Made by a program: the position numbers and the translations under genes. A stretch of DNA of 64,000 nucleotides from Taenia hydatigena (Eukaryota; Platyhelminthes; Cestoda; Cyclophyllidea; Taeniidae). Under the pieces are notes generated by a model. That model had not been told where the DNA came from and did no database searches. It worked only from the letters and a program-made list of their open reading frames with translations. The number at the start of each line of letters is the position of its first letter. The first letter of the stretch is position 1. Location of the stretch: assembly GCA_036345935.2 (NCBI GenBank), contig JADWOT020000030.1, forward strand, positions 62,001-126,000, in the 5' to 3' direction. Shown piece after piece: positions 12,715-22,831 of this stretch.

Positions 12715-12942
12715 CCACCACCACCACTACCACTCGTTTTTAGGACTCCACGGGCGCGATAACTTTGTAGATTATATAATTGCGGATGCATTAGTATAAA
12801 GTAAGCAGGGACGGCGCCATTGCAAACTTCCTGAATGCCAACATTCAGGGTCGGTGCGAGTTACCAACATCCACTTTACACTCACGATCTTAATATTCAC
12901 ATCTTATGTCCCCATGCCCTTCTTCCCTTCATCAGTGTCACC

Positions 12943-13248
12943 TTAGCGATAAAAGCAGTGCCCACCAAGGGACTGTTCTATCTGGCCGGTGACGGGCTGA
13001 GCAGCATTAGATGAAACATGAGTCATGGAAGATCCTTCCACCCATTTTTCGCAGCGAATAAATTTTGCAAAAGCGCACCAAAAATCATTCATTCTCTCTA
13101 TTTCACTTTCCATCTTATCTTTTATTGTACTCTGGCCTTTCTTTCTTTTTGAAACAGTAGCTTCAAGGCGATGCACATTTGACTTTACGTTTTGCGAATG
13201 GCTGACAAATGTGTTTGTCGATAAGACAAATGAGCTATGAAGGATCAA
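12943..13248 (-). CDS. Unassigned 101-codon reading frame
   Basis: I do not recognise this frame. The middle is charged and helix-prone (SKRKKGQSTIKDKMESEIER), and the C-terminal third is Ser/Gln-rich. The apparent start has no supporting context, no signal peptide or membrane segment is visible, and a 71-codon frame overlaps it on the other strand. It sits immediately before repeat B1. It may be an exon, a Gag-like scrap or chance. Confidence 0.15.
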   Translation of the reverse strand: MILHSSFVLSTNTFVSHSQNVKSNVHRLEATVSKRKKGQSTIKDKMESEIERMNDFWCAFAKFIRCEKWVEGSSMTHVSSNAAQPVTGQIEQSLGGHCFYR

Positions 13249-13279
13249 AAATGTTAAATATTTATATGATTAAAATAAT

Positions 13280-13891
13280 GTCTGAAATTCACAGGTCTGC
13301 TTCATCATGCCTAATTCCTTGACCATCCATCAGTCACCGCAACAGACCCATAAACTCGCAGATTCGAACCGTCAGTCTAGTGTGACATAAGTGACCAGCA
13401 GTAAAGGCATGTCAAATGTGCCAACTCCTTCAGTCACACTCTAACTACCATAAAGGCAATTCCATATCTCAGTGCGGCAAAGCATAGCACCTGATTGGAG
13501 GAGAGGGGTTAGAGACGAAAGTAAGTCAGGGAGTGAATGTGAAGGCAAAGGCGTGGGAAATAAATGATAGTAGAAGGGGTGGAGAGGAATGGGGAAGAAG
13601 GAAGGAATCTGGTGGTGAAGATGTGGTCTATTCACTTAGGCATTGTCCTAATAGTGTGGATGTCGAGGATACGAGGTTCCCACTGGACATGCTAATAATT
13701 TAACCTCTTCTTTTTAGCGCGAATGATTGCTTTCCTGCCTCTGGTGTCTTCTTGTTTCAATTCCTAGCTAAGCAGACATAGTGTTACTACAAGCAGCGTA
13801 GGAAACAAAGTAGGTTTGCGGCCCTGACGGGACCCGGACTCGCAGTCTTCTGATTCGAAGTCAGACCCCCTATTTATTGGGCCACGAGACC
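13280..13891 (-). repeat. Repeat family B, copy B1 (tRNA-headed)
   Basis: Aligns with 22,340-22,831 in the same orientation. Read on the minus strand it begins with a tRNA-Arg-like head (13,820-13,891), passes through a moderately conserved body, and continues into a C/T-rich stretch that on the plus strand appears as GGAGAGGGG/GGTGGAGAGG purine runs. Both copies then share a CCATCCaTCAGTCAC-type block near the far end. This is the classic plan of a tRNA-derived SINE, though no poly-A or target-site duplication is preserved and the tail limit is uncertain. Confidence 0.7.
13820..13891 (-). tRNA. tRNA-Arg(TCG)-like head of repeat B1
   Basis: The minus strand reads GGTCTCGTGGCCCAATAAAT, then GTCTGACTTCGAATCAGA with a well-paired anticodon arm whose loop CTTCGAA holds TCG, an arginine anticodon. 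A B-box-like GAGTCCGGGTCCC follows. The 3' end does not pair with GGTCTCG, so the acceptor stem is lost. It is the best preserved anticodon arm in the window, but as a whole it is a relic. Confidence 0.55.
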
Positions 13892-14699
13892 AACAGCTGC
13901 TGCTGTTAGTTGCAAGTGTGCTCTTTATTGGCGTATTGAGTGTAACGCTCATTTAATTCTAAGAACAACGTTTATTAGGTGGCATCGGTGCTACCACGGT
14001 ACAATACACGATAAAGGTCGGATTGACTCGTAACGAAACGGAATTTTTGCTGACTTATGTTACACTAACCCTCCCTTTATAAGGCTGATCCATATCAGCA
14101 AAGGGATAACGCAAACAACAAGCACCATGAAGGTAACACTGGCAACAGAACAACTAACAGTAGTGTCGCCGTTTTCGTGTGCTTTGCGAACGATCAATAC
14201 TTAATTAACAGGGTTGACCGACCACTCATTGACGGTGGCAAGCATCCGCGCTGCTTAAAGCAATATAGAAACAAGGAGACAGCTGCTTCGCAAAAGGTGG
14301 GAATAAATGAGATAACGAAAGCCGCTACCATGGGACACAACGATTGTGCTCATTTACGCAGGGATCTTTACCCGAGCATGCGCCGAGTGCAACCCTATGG
14401 CGAGAAGATGCAGAGGTGTCGATGACCTAGAGTTAGACAATTGCGTTGATGGTACTGCAACAGGTTAAATATAGAATTGCCGTGTAAATTTACCGACAGA
14501 GAGTCGACCACTGTTTTCATCGCATCCCACTTTTCGGTAAGAATATGAAGGTCATAGTGAATGAAAGACGAGGAGTCGGCAGGCCAAAGGAGCAATAAAG
14601 GAAATAGACCATCAGATGGGTAGAGACACTATTAAAACTACAATCACAAAATCAAAGTTAAGGGCGGTAACTTAATTAGGATTAAAAATTGAGCACCAG

Positions 14700-15040
14700 A
14701 AAGGAGCTGCATTTCCTGCATTGATTTCTAGTGCTAACGAGAGTTGTTCTACGTCGAATCCGTTATGCACAATATTAAGATTCATCGCTATGATATTTTC
14801 AAGCCTCATAAGGCCTCATTGATAATTGAGGGCTTCCTCTTACAACACGTGTCGAGATATTAATGCTGGCATCCTTCGACTATAAAAAATTTCATCTAAG
14901 CTTGGTCACTGAATCCTGCATCTGTTAGTGAACCTAAGTTGCAGATGCGCAATTTCTTGCAAGCTAACAAGTCTAATTCAAGCGACTATCATAACCATGG
15001 ATCCAGCTTTCGAGTGTAGGGCTTGGTTGTCAATTAGAAT
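14700..15040 (-). repeat. Repeat family A, partial copy A2
   Basis: Aligns in the same orientation with the outer part of A1 (about 11,390-11,770). Shared landmarks are CGACTATAAAAAATTT against CAACTATAAATAAGG, GAACCTAAGTTGCAGATGCGCAATTT against AAACCTAAGTGGCGGATGCGCAGCTTT, GTCTAATTCAAGCGACTATC against GCCTAATTCAAGCGACTAGC, and a final GTAGGGCTT. It lacks the tRNA-like centre, so it is a fragment from one end of the family. Confidence 0.7.
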
Positions 15041-18000
15041 TCAGACGAAAATCTTGAGGATTTATAATTTCACACTAGACCCAGTGGCTGACACTGTTGT
15101 TTTGTACGTCAGAGTTTCTCTAAAGCGATTAACAGTCAGGCTCTCGCCCTGTGAATGGGTAAGCAGTTAGTAGCCCTGTAGGGTAATAAGCCTCAAATAT
15201 CATGTTCCACTAGACTTTGGAATACTTAGCGTACTACTCATCATCCTTGCCAGTTTTTCATTCTCAATAAACATTTTCCCCAGCATGGCACTGTTCTCAC
15301 TCAACAGTGGCAAACTAAAACATTGGTCGATGTCAGAGTCATGGGAAACCTTGACGTTTGTTGCCGCCAAGAAAAAATCGTACAGAAGGGCATAAAGGCT
15401 CAACCAAATTCTTCTTGGAACTTAAATCTCACGGTTTCAAGTTAGTCTAACCACTTTAAGTCTTTGCATTAAAATCCTTTTTAAATTTCCTGCTCCTCTA
15501 TTTACCTCTCCATACATCCCCGCTGCTTGCAGATCACACGCTACTCTGCGTCCGTCCGCATACAAAAGAGTACGGATTTTCAAAGGGTACGACAAACGCA
15601 ATGCAGGGCACTAAGTGCACCTGCAGGCTTGGTGTTTAGGTGACTGACTGACTAACTCTCAGGCAGATAAGGATGTTACGGTTGTCAGGCTTATTCACTT
15701 ACGCGCATCTAAAATATTTTCCGACTGCACCGCCCAAGTGGTAATGTGCAGACTCAGAGAGAATGACGGCTTCTCTAGGGCCAGGCAGAACAGAAATATG
15801 GATCTATTTATAGTAAGAAGACGAGAATCAAAGCTGAAATGACAAAAAAATTGCATAAGAAAAATATAGGAACGAATTTGATATTAGCAGGTGAAAGCGC
15901 CATCCTGATCAGGTAACGAATCATTCGAGACACACGCACTCTGGTTGAATTCAAGGTCGAACGTGTCGGCAGCGATAAATAGAGCTGCACTTTATTGAGT
16001 TTTTCTTTTGCAAAGCGCATACTCTTTTTAGTTACAATTCTGGGGTTGTTAACATTAGAATGCAATCCCACTTGCTTCAGCCTACTTAATCGCTGATGTC
16101 TCTGTAGTTGTTGAGATAATGAATTCTATGCAATGCTTTATCTTTGCCCTATACAGCTATAATTGACGCATTAGATCTTTAGTGCACCGATAGGCAACTA
16201 TCCTCTCATGATCAGTCTCAGTGAAATCGACCGGAATAAGTGGGGTGTGAGAAATGCGGCTTCATATTGTCTGCCCTTCATACATTGAGGTCACAGTCAT
16301 TTGTCTTTGGCTAATTTGTAGAACATTAGAATCAATGATGAGTAATTTTTTGTATTTACGAACGTGGAATAAGCCGGTACAAGTTGCTAGCCCCAACTGG
16401 TGTCATTGTTGTAAGCAATGCAACCACTGGGCATTGTGAGGGAGATTTCTTATCAAGCAGATGCTAGCTGTGAACGTATTGAGCATTCATTCTGCAGCCG
16501 CTGCATTGAGCATCGCATTTCAATTGATCGGAGCCGAAATCAAATTTGTCGATTCATTTGTTTTATTTGCCTTTTTCTTTCGATCTGTGACTAATTCAAT
16601 GGCAGAATTCACACTTATCATTTTGTGTGCTGATTCATTTACTCATTCAACTGTTGCTTCCCACTTGTTAAACAAAGCATTTTTTAGCATCCTAATTTTT
16701 GTTCTGCATAAAGCCATCGCTTCAGATTCATGACGCAGTAACTGGTGGCTTTTGCATTTTGAGATGCTATTCTGGCTCTTTTAGCCTGCATTTGTAGCAG
16801 AGTGTAGCTCGGATGACTGATCAGTCTGAAACTTTGGCTGCTTTGGAAAACCAAGGTCTTTTACTGAATGACAACTTAGCACAGTAGTAACAACGCTCCC
16901 TAATCTTATTGCAGTGATGTGCTAATTTTTGACTTCAGTGCGCTCTTTTTTGCGATTTCGGAGTAAAAAATTAGATTCTCATGCGGTTTATTAGCTAGCT
17001 GCTCTTGTCACATCCAACTGCCCTCTGATTAATCGCCATGCTTGGCTATGCTACCATCATGCTATCCTTCCTTGTATTATATTATTCTTTAATAAGTTAT
17101 GTGAGGCCCAAAATATTGGATTAATCATACATAGAGAACATATGGATTATCACCAGGCATGCATTTTGAGTGCGAGGCCCTATTTTTGAAATTTTAAATG
17201 TAACTTATGCATTGTAGCGGCTGCACAAAGAGATAATCCCTTCGATCCCAAACTTCACAGTTTGGCCAAATACCACTTCAGTGACAAATGATTTATTCTT
17301 TCTTTGTAATTTTGTAGCGCTTTAAGCTAACTCTCAGACAAATCTTGGTTGCTTACTTTTACTAATGTGGTTTCTAGGCGACCACCTTTGTGAGGCCGTT
17401 TCCACTGATATTCGAGTCTTTTTAATGTCTTTTTGAAGTGTCTTTAATATTTTGGCGCACCCACCAAGCTTTTCCTTAGATTGATGATTAAGTTTCTGAC
17501 ATGGCTCTAGTAGAACGCTGGAAATCGAGTCCTTTTGGTCTCTGATGGATCTATTTCCATTGATACTTACGCGTCTGATTTTAACAAATGCAATACTCTA
17601 AGTTTACCAAACCGTGCCTCTAGCTGCAATGCGGAAGCTCATGTGATCAATCCGCATCAGAATGTGTGATGTCTAAGACTCAGTTGATCACGATTTATTA
17701 ATATACCACTGCACTTTCTTGTTGAGAACCACGTTAATTAACGCTTAAAATCTTGCCCCTATAGTGAGTTTTTGCTAACTCACTGCAATGGCAATCTTAA
17801 TAAGAGTTGATTTTTAACTTTATCTAAGGCACATGGCAAGTCCTAGTTCGTTTAGGAGATTATAGGCTCCCATTGCATCAAAAGATGTCAAATTTTTGCA
17901 CAGTCTAAAAAAAGTGAGAAAATTTTGGGAATGTCTCACAACTCTGCGCCGTTTTTAGTGTTTAGCGAGACCTCATATCTTGCGCTTGAATACTTAATTG

Positions 18001-18553
18001 CATGGGCCGAACTATTTCATTTAAGGCCTCCCGTTCGGTGGCGGGCTCTTTCGTTCAAATTATCACGATAGCAGCTTGATTAGAATTGTTCCTTGCTGCC
18101 AACGGATTGTGCCACATCATGGTTCACGGACCGGTAGTTCGCGCATTGGCATACTCTTTCAGCTTACGAGAGCATAGCAGCAGCTTATTGGCAGCTGCTA
18201 ATTTCCATGGGGAGAGTGACTTCTTTTGCATATTATTGCGATCAATCTGCTATTCAGACGACAGAAATAAATGTTTAACCTCTTTGCTGAATTGTGATTT
18301 GGAGATGTAGAGGCTAGGTTGGATAACTTGCATACTTAGGTCGCAGCTGCACTGATGTAAAGGTTTGATATTATTTAGTTAAATGCAAAAAGATTGCAGA
18401 ACTGTCCATTTATGAGTGAAATGAGTTAGTTTAGACATTTTAAAGGAGGAGATTCTATAGTATATGTGCCCACCGGTTGACACCACGTGCAGCAGTGGCG
18501 AACCCGTGGGGCTGGTCATTGAGTTTCGAAATCGGCTGCCATGTTTATTTGGG
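15041..18553. other. Gap: no gene recognised
   Basis: AT-rich, with many T runs between 16,450 and 17,500. A minus-strand frame at 15,200-15,403 carries an acidic stretch (VSHDSDID) and a charged end. It looks more protein-like than its neighbours but I cannot name it or find a second exon. The frames at 16,254-16,733 are hydrophobic low-complexity translations of T-rich DNA. No repeats of families A-C were found. Confidence 0.35.
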
Positions 18554-18601
18554 GAACGCACCAGTGAATCGTTGCCTTCCGAATTCGGTGCGTTCTTTTT
18601 T
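18554..18601 (+). terminator. Perfect hairpin followed by a six-T run
   Basis: Arms GAACGCACC (18,554-18,562) and GGTGCGTTC (18,587-18,595) pair perfectly. An inner GAAT/ATTC pair extends the helix after a three-base bulge, and TTTTTT follows at once. In a eukaryote a T run of this kind ends RNA polymerase III transcripts, so this could be the 3' end of a small RNA. The region before it (18,450-18,553) is GC-richer than its surroundings, but no A or B box was found. It may be a chance structure. Confidence 0.3.
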
Positions 18602-19689
18602 ATGCCCTCATGGAAGAAGGGTCCAGGCTCATGCGCAGATCAATAGATTGTTAGTCTAATTAAGCCTCACTGACCTCCGGCTTATCTCTTCGTCAGTCAC
18701 AATGCCCTCATGTTTGACTGTGTTGCCTTCCATGACATGCGGGCTTGCGGGGGTGTCATGTTCCGTGTGCTACATCATTTGTGAGTTAAAATATGTGATA
18801 AACAAAATATGGGGTGTCATTATTCGCACAGATGACCTGGATTATCAGCAGATAGGCATGTGCAGTGCTGCAGCCGAAGTTTAAAATGCCAAAATTCGAA
18901 GAGCCAATATCAGTATTCCATCAGTTAGGATGAATAAGTCAGTAACACTGAATCACAAAGCTTTGTTATCGCACGAATTCATCAATGTTTCATCAAGAAG
19001 ACCTAACAATTATTGTGTCAGTGTCGTTCGTAATATTCGAAGGTGGGATTGCATAAATATATTCGGCCCTATCAGGTGGCGGTAGGGATGCTGCTGTGTT
19101 ACAAGGCAATAAGACTGATCAATTACAAGTCGACGAAGTCCAGCTCAAATTAGTGTGCTTGAGCCTTATTCGTAATTGACAATTGTAGTGAGCAAATGAC
19201 TCCGTATCGTTAAACTTGTTTAAACTAGAATTATTTTGCATTGAAGAGCTGAATATACTAGTGTGGATGCACGAAATTTTACAAAATATGCAATGCAAAT
19301 GCCTAAGAACACCCGACCATTTCATGCCAGTAGTAGCACGAAGGAGGAAGAGAAGGAAGAAACCCTACATTGTTGGCAGCCTTGGCGGACCTTCCTTCTG
19401 TCAAGGATGGTATGAGCTTAATAAGTATCCCGTTAAAACCTCGTGCACTTCTGCAGGATTTGTTATCAGTAGCGAAGATACCAAGGTCTCCAATGACTCA
19501 GATTTTAACTGATGTTCATTTTGTCATCGATAACCGAGAGTGGTTTCTTATCAGCGAGCATTATTATTGCGAACGAAAAAGCGGTAAAATTGATGAAAAG
19601 TACGTTGAGTAACTTCAGTACCTAGCAGAACGTGCCTTCCGAGGCTCACCAACTAAGCAGCTATTCAGTTCATGATCTTAAAAAAATCC
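18602..19689. other. Gap: one protein-like frame, otherwise nothing
   Basis: A plus-strand frame from about 19,340 to 19,612 contains NPTLLAALADLPSVKDG and SIPLKPRALLQDLLSVAK, which read more like protein than the rest of the area. No acceptor, donor or family match supports it, and overlapping frames on the same strand are also open. The remainder is AT-leaning with no recognisable element. Confidence 0.25.
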
Positions 19690-21585
19690 TCGCACAATAA
19701 AAAGCACCGAACTTAACCAGCTGGTCATGTGTGCAGCTAGTATACCTAAGAACATTTGCCTGCCATTGACTTCTTAAAACTCCAATTATTATCTAAACCC
19801 TACGCCCTCATATTGGGCACCTAGTGTTGCCAGTCGCCTAAATTAGGCTTCCTAGCTGCGTTGTGCTTTTGTAAGAAAACGCTGCAGCCAAAAGATGCGT
19901 ATCCACCACTTAGGTTTAGCAACAGATGCAAGCTTCTACGGTCGAGTTTAGGTAAAATATGTTTCCGTTCAGAATAAGACAGCATTAATATCTGGAAAGG
20001 TATCACAGGAGGACTCCTACGAGTATCAATGCGGCCTTAATAAGATCAAAAATATCATGGCGGTATTGCAACCCTCGTTAGCAGTTGCGACCCGTATGAG
20101 CGGCAGAACACCGACTACGTGTTGCATGGAAATAAACGCAGCAATTCCTCAAAGTGGAAAAACACCAGCGTCAGCCCAAAGCAAGCTGCGGAGACAAGGA
20201 TCAGTAGCAAATCAAATGGAGGTGGTCCTTCAAGAACAGTCAGTCTACAAGTGCAGAAATCCGAAACAGGCTTTGCTTTAGAGCGCTGCATTTCCTTAAG
20301 CGTGCTTGTTTATTGAACTTTCAAAGATGTTGAGAAAGTCAACAAATGGAATAAAATAAATGATTTAATTGCGAAAGTGACGATACGGGTTGCGCAGAGT
20401 GGGATTTGAAGCTTGTGAATTAATACTGATCAGGTGATAGAATTTATGGTGGGAGTGGTATGTAATGTGGTGAGAAAGATGGAGAGGAGATGTGAAGGGG
20501 GACAGAGTCGGTATTGGGGGGAATCGGGTTGAAGCTATAGTGGGTAGTGAACTTGAGACAGGGGGACTAGGCCAAAACGCAGTGGGCGGCGATCAACAAC
20601 ATAAAGATCTATGGATTGAACCAGTATGACCTAATGGACAGGGCGTCTACCCTCTAAGCAGAAGTATGCGGGTTAGAGTTCCTTCATCAATGCTTTGTTG
20701 GCGACTTCACTAATTTAATCTTCTTCCTGTCAGTGATGTGATTGTACCCAACTCGACACCCATCGCTCTCCAAGCGTTCGCATTCCGTGAGTGTGCACAA
20801 CTTCTACTGTCGCTTCAACAGCTTTTCCGGCTTGAGGCTCTATGCGTGCTTAAATGCACGTGGCTATTAAGGCATGTCAAATGACAGAAGTTATGAAACT
20901 GGCCGTGGGTGACATTGGCTTTTCTCTCCCACAATAGTGTCTACGGAGCTCTGACCTCGAATAGGATGAGTATAGTTTGCCAGCGTTAACAGCTAAACCA
21001 TGGAAACGCCTTGATTGGCAATCTCCTGTTGTTCCATTGATCGGTCGTTCCTTTTTATTCTGTCTGTTTGGCCAGCCGACTATAGGTAAATGTCCATTGC
21101 AAAGCAGCTGAGGAGAATGGGTTAGGAGTGATTTGATTTGGGCTCAGTGCATGGTAGCAGCTCCTCAGCGATGTTTGTTCGACGTGTGGACACATTATAA
21201 CAACGCATTTTATAGGTGAAATTCCGAGATCGAGAACGGTATTGGTCGTAGGTCAGCGTTCCAATTTGTCTAAAGTTTTGATTCACAACTCAAGCGCTTG
21301 ACATTCCGAATCTGAATTTCAAGCCCACTTCCTTTGACTTATTTCTTTATTTGTCAGTAATGACTGTAATAATTAATATCCGACAGGCGTCAGAGATCCC
21401 AAATTGAATAGTGAGTCGCCCCTGCGGAAGTGCAAAGGATCTATCAGATGGGTTATGCGGTCATAGTAGTAATGCCTATACCCATTCTCCAAAAATCCGA
21501 CTCGACTTCTAATTTAATCCATACCCCTTTTAGCACAGCAACATCCACTTTTGCAAGCAGGCTATGTATACAGTGGGTACTCATT
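19690..21585 (+). repeat. Repeat family A, copy A3 (inverted relative to A1)
   Basis: The mate of A1 on the opposite strand. It keeps the same order of landmarks, including the N-K-R-S-N/L-Q-V-Q-K open frame (20,119-20,316), the tRNA-Arg-like core, and the end block GGAAGTGCAAAGGATCTATC to GCAAGCAGGCTATG. One extra segment (about 21,290-21,390) differs from A1. The centre-to-centre distance to A1 is close to 10 kb and the spacer is about 7.8 kb. The divergence between copies means the inversion is old or the two copies inserted independently. Confidence 0.85.
20617..20690 (+). tRNA. tRNA-Arg-like relic inside repeat A3
   Basis: The segment reads GAACCAGTATGACCTAATGG, then ACAGGGCGTCTACCCTCTAA and GCAGAAGTATGCGGGTTAGA. 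The D-arm matches the arginine type; the anticodon loop is damaged, and the B-box GGGTTAGAGTTCC has one disruptive change. It is the positional equivalent of 10,839-10,912 in copy A1, which shows the tRNA segment was part of the ancestral unit. Confidence 0.5.
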
Positions 21586-21589
21586 TGTT

Positions 21590-21682
21590 GGGCAGTGATT
21601 TAAAAATGCTGCTTTCGGTGCTTACAACCGAAAGATGTGTTCCTCATGCGACATCGCATGGGTTTGAACCCTTTGATTAGAC
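21590..21682 (+). tRNA. Long tRNA-like relic (Leu/Ser type?)
   Basis: A D-arm-like GTGATTTAAAAATGCTGC is followed by a strong anticodon-type hairpin CTTTCGGT-GCTTAC-AACCGAAAG. A long variable region comes next, then a clear B-box CATGGGTTTGAACCC. The overall length suits a class II tRNA (Leu or Ser). The loop lacks the universal T before the anticodon, so it is at most a pseudogene. It lies directly after the end of repeat A3. Confidence 0.25.
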
Positions 21683-22339
21683 GAGCACATTTAATTCTGT
21701 AAAGTCTGTTATGATGAGATATGGATAAGGGGTATTGCTAGGAATCAACTTCTTCCTTTTGATATCTATATGTGCTGCCATTTTGAGGGCAGAAAATTAT
21801 AGTTTTGGTAAAAATAGCCTCCACTCTGGATTATCCATGCAGGGAGCATCCCGTTGGAGACGTCAAGGCAGCTGCACTCTTTTGAAATCATTTCAATTGG
21901 TAGATCAGTGAAATCACACTGTGAGCTACCTTGTGCCCGAATTGTTAATAAATTACAAGGTTATTAGCAGTATGTGATTCGACTAAACAAAACGCAATGA
22001 AAGCAGGACTTAAACGTACCACGAAGGAAAGAGTATAGGAGTGGAATACACATAATTGTCTAGAGTGAGCTAGCGTGGGTTGGTTGATACAAAGTTACGA
22101 AACCACTATGCCTACCTGGCTTATTGCTGCCAACCCATCAAAAGCGCTGTAAACTAAGATCTCAGAGCTTTTTATCTACAGCACAACGCACTGCAACAAT
22201 GGCATCGATACCATTGTCTGTATACTGCTAATGAGCTCCCGAAGCGTCAGTTTCATTATGTATCAAAATTCAATAAAAATACAAATTGGCGCCAAATAGG
22301 CAACATCACTTTCAAAAAACAAGGTCATGCATAAACTGT

Positions 22340-22831
22340 CCTTCTAAATGGCTAAAATAACGCTCACCATTCCCTGCCTTGTCATGCTTCATTCCCCAAC
22401 CATCCCTGAGTCACTGCATCCCACTACCACTCAAGTCACGCAGTACCTAACTGCGGCACGACACAACATCTAGTCGGAGAACGGAGGCTAGCAATGAGGG
22501 TGAGTGACTGTAAAGTGGGGATACAAAGTGAAAGTATGGAAGTGTGTGTAAAGAAAATAAATGGGAAAGGGATGTCACAAAGAGGGTGGGAGAAAAGGAG
22601 GGATGTGACGACATCAACCACCCCTTTTTACATAGTCGGACTGGCTGCCCTTCCCTCCTTTAGTGTCGAAGTAGATAGTTTGCCCTTTTGTCTGGCACAG
22701 TTCCTTGTTAGAACAGAACAATGCCGCTGCAGGCTGCGGAGGAGGTAGGGGAACTTCGTGACCTCATTGGATTCCATCCTGGAATCTTTTGATTCGAAGA
22801 TAGACGTCTCATCCATTCGGTCACGGGTCAA
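22340..22831 (-). repeat. Repeat family B, copy B2 (tRNA-headed)
   Basis: A direct copy of B1. Shared blocks include CCAACCATCCCTGAGTCACTG, the AGTACCTAACTGCGGCACGA region matching B1's ACTACC...CAGTGCGGCAAAGCATA, the purine-rich run GTGGGAGAAAAGGAGGGA, and the terminal tRNA-like head. The same minus-strand order (tRNA head, then body, then pyrimidine-rich tail) supports a mobile tRNA-derived origin for both copies. Confidence 0.7.
22760..22831 (-). tRNA. tRNA-Arg(TCG)-like head of repeat B2
   Basis: The minus strand reads TTGACCCGTGACCGAATGGA, then GAGACGTCTATCTTCGAATC with anticodon-loop CTTCGAA (TCG, arginine). AAAAGATTCCAGGATGGAAT follows, where the B-box is degraded. It corresponds to 13,820-13,891. 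Confidence 0.5.

Noticed and set aside
10839..22831. Functional tRNA genes
   Set aside because: A and B boxes are visible but acceptor stems do not pair, anticodon loops are damaged or atypical, and several lie inside dispersed repeats. I list them as relics only.
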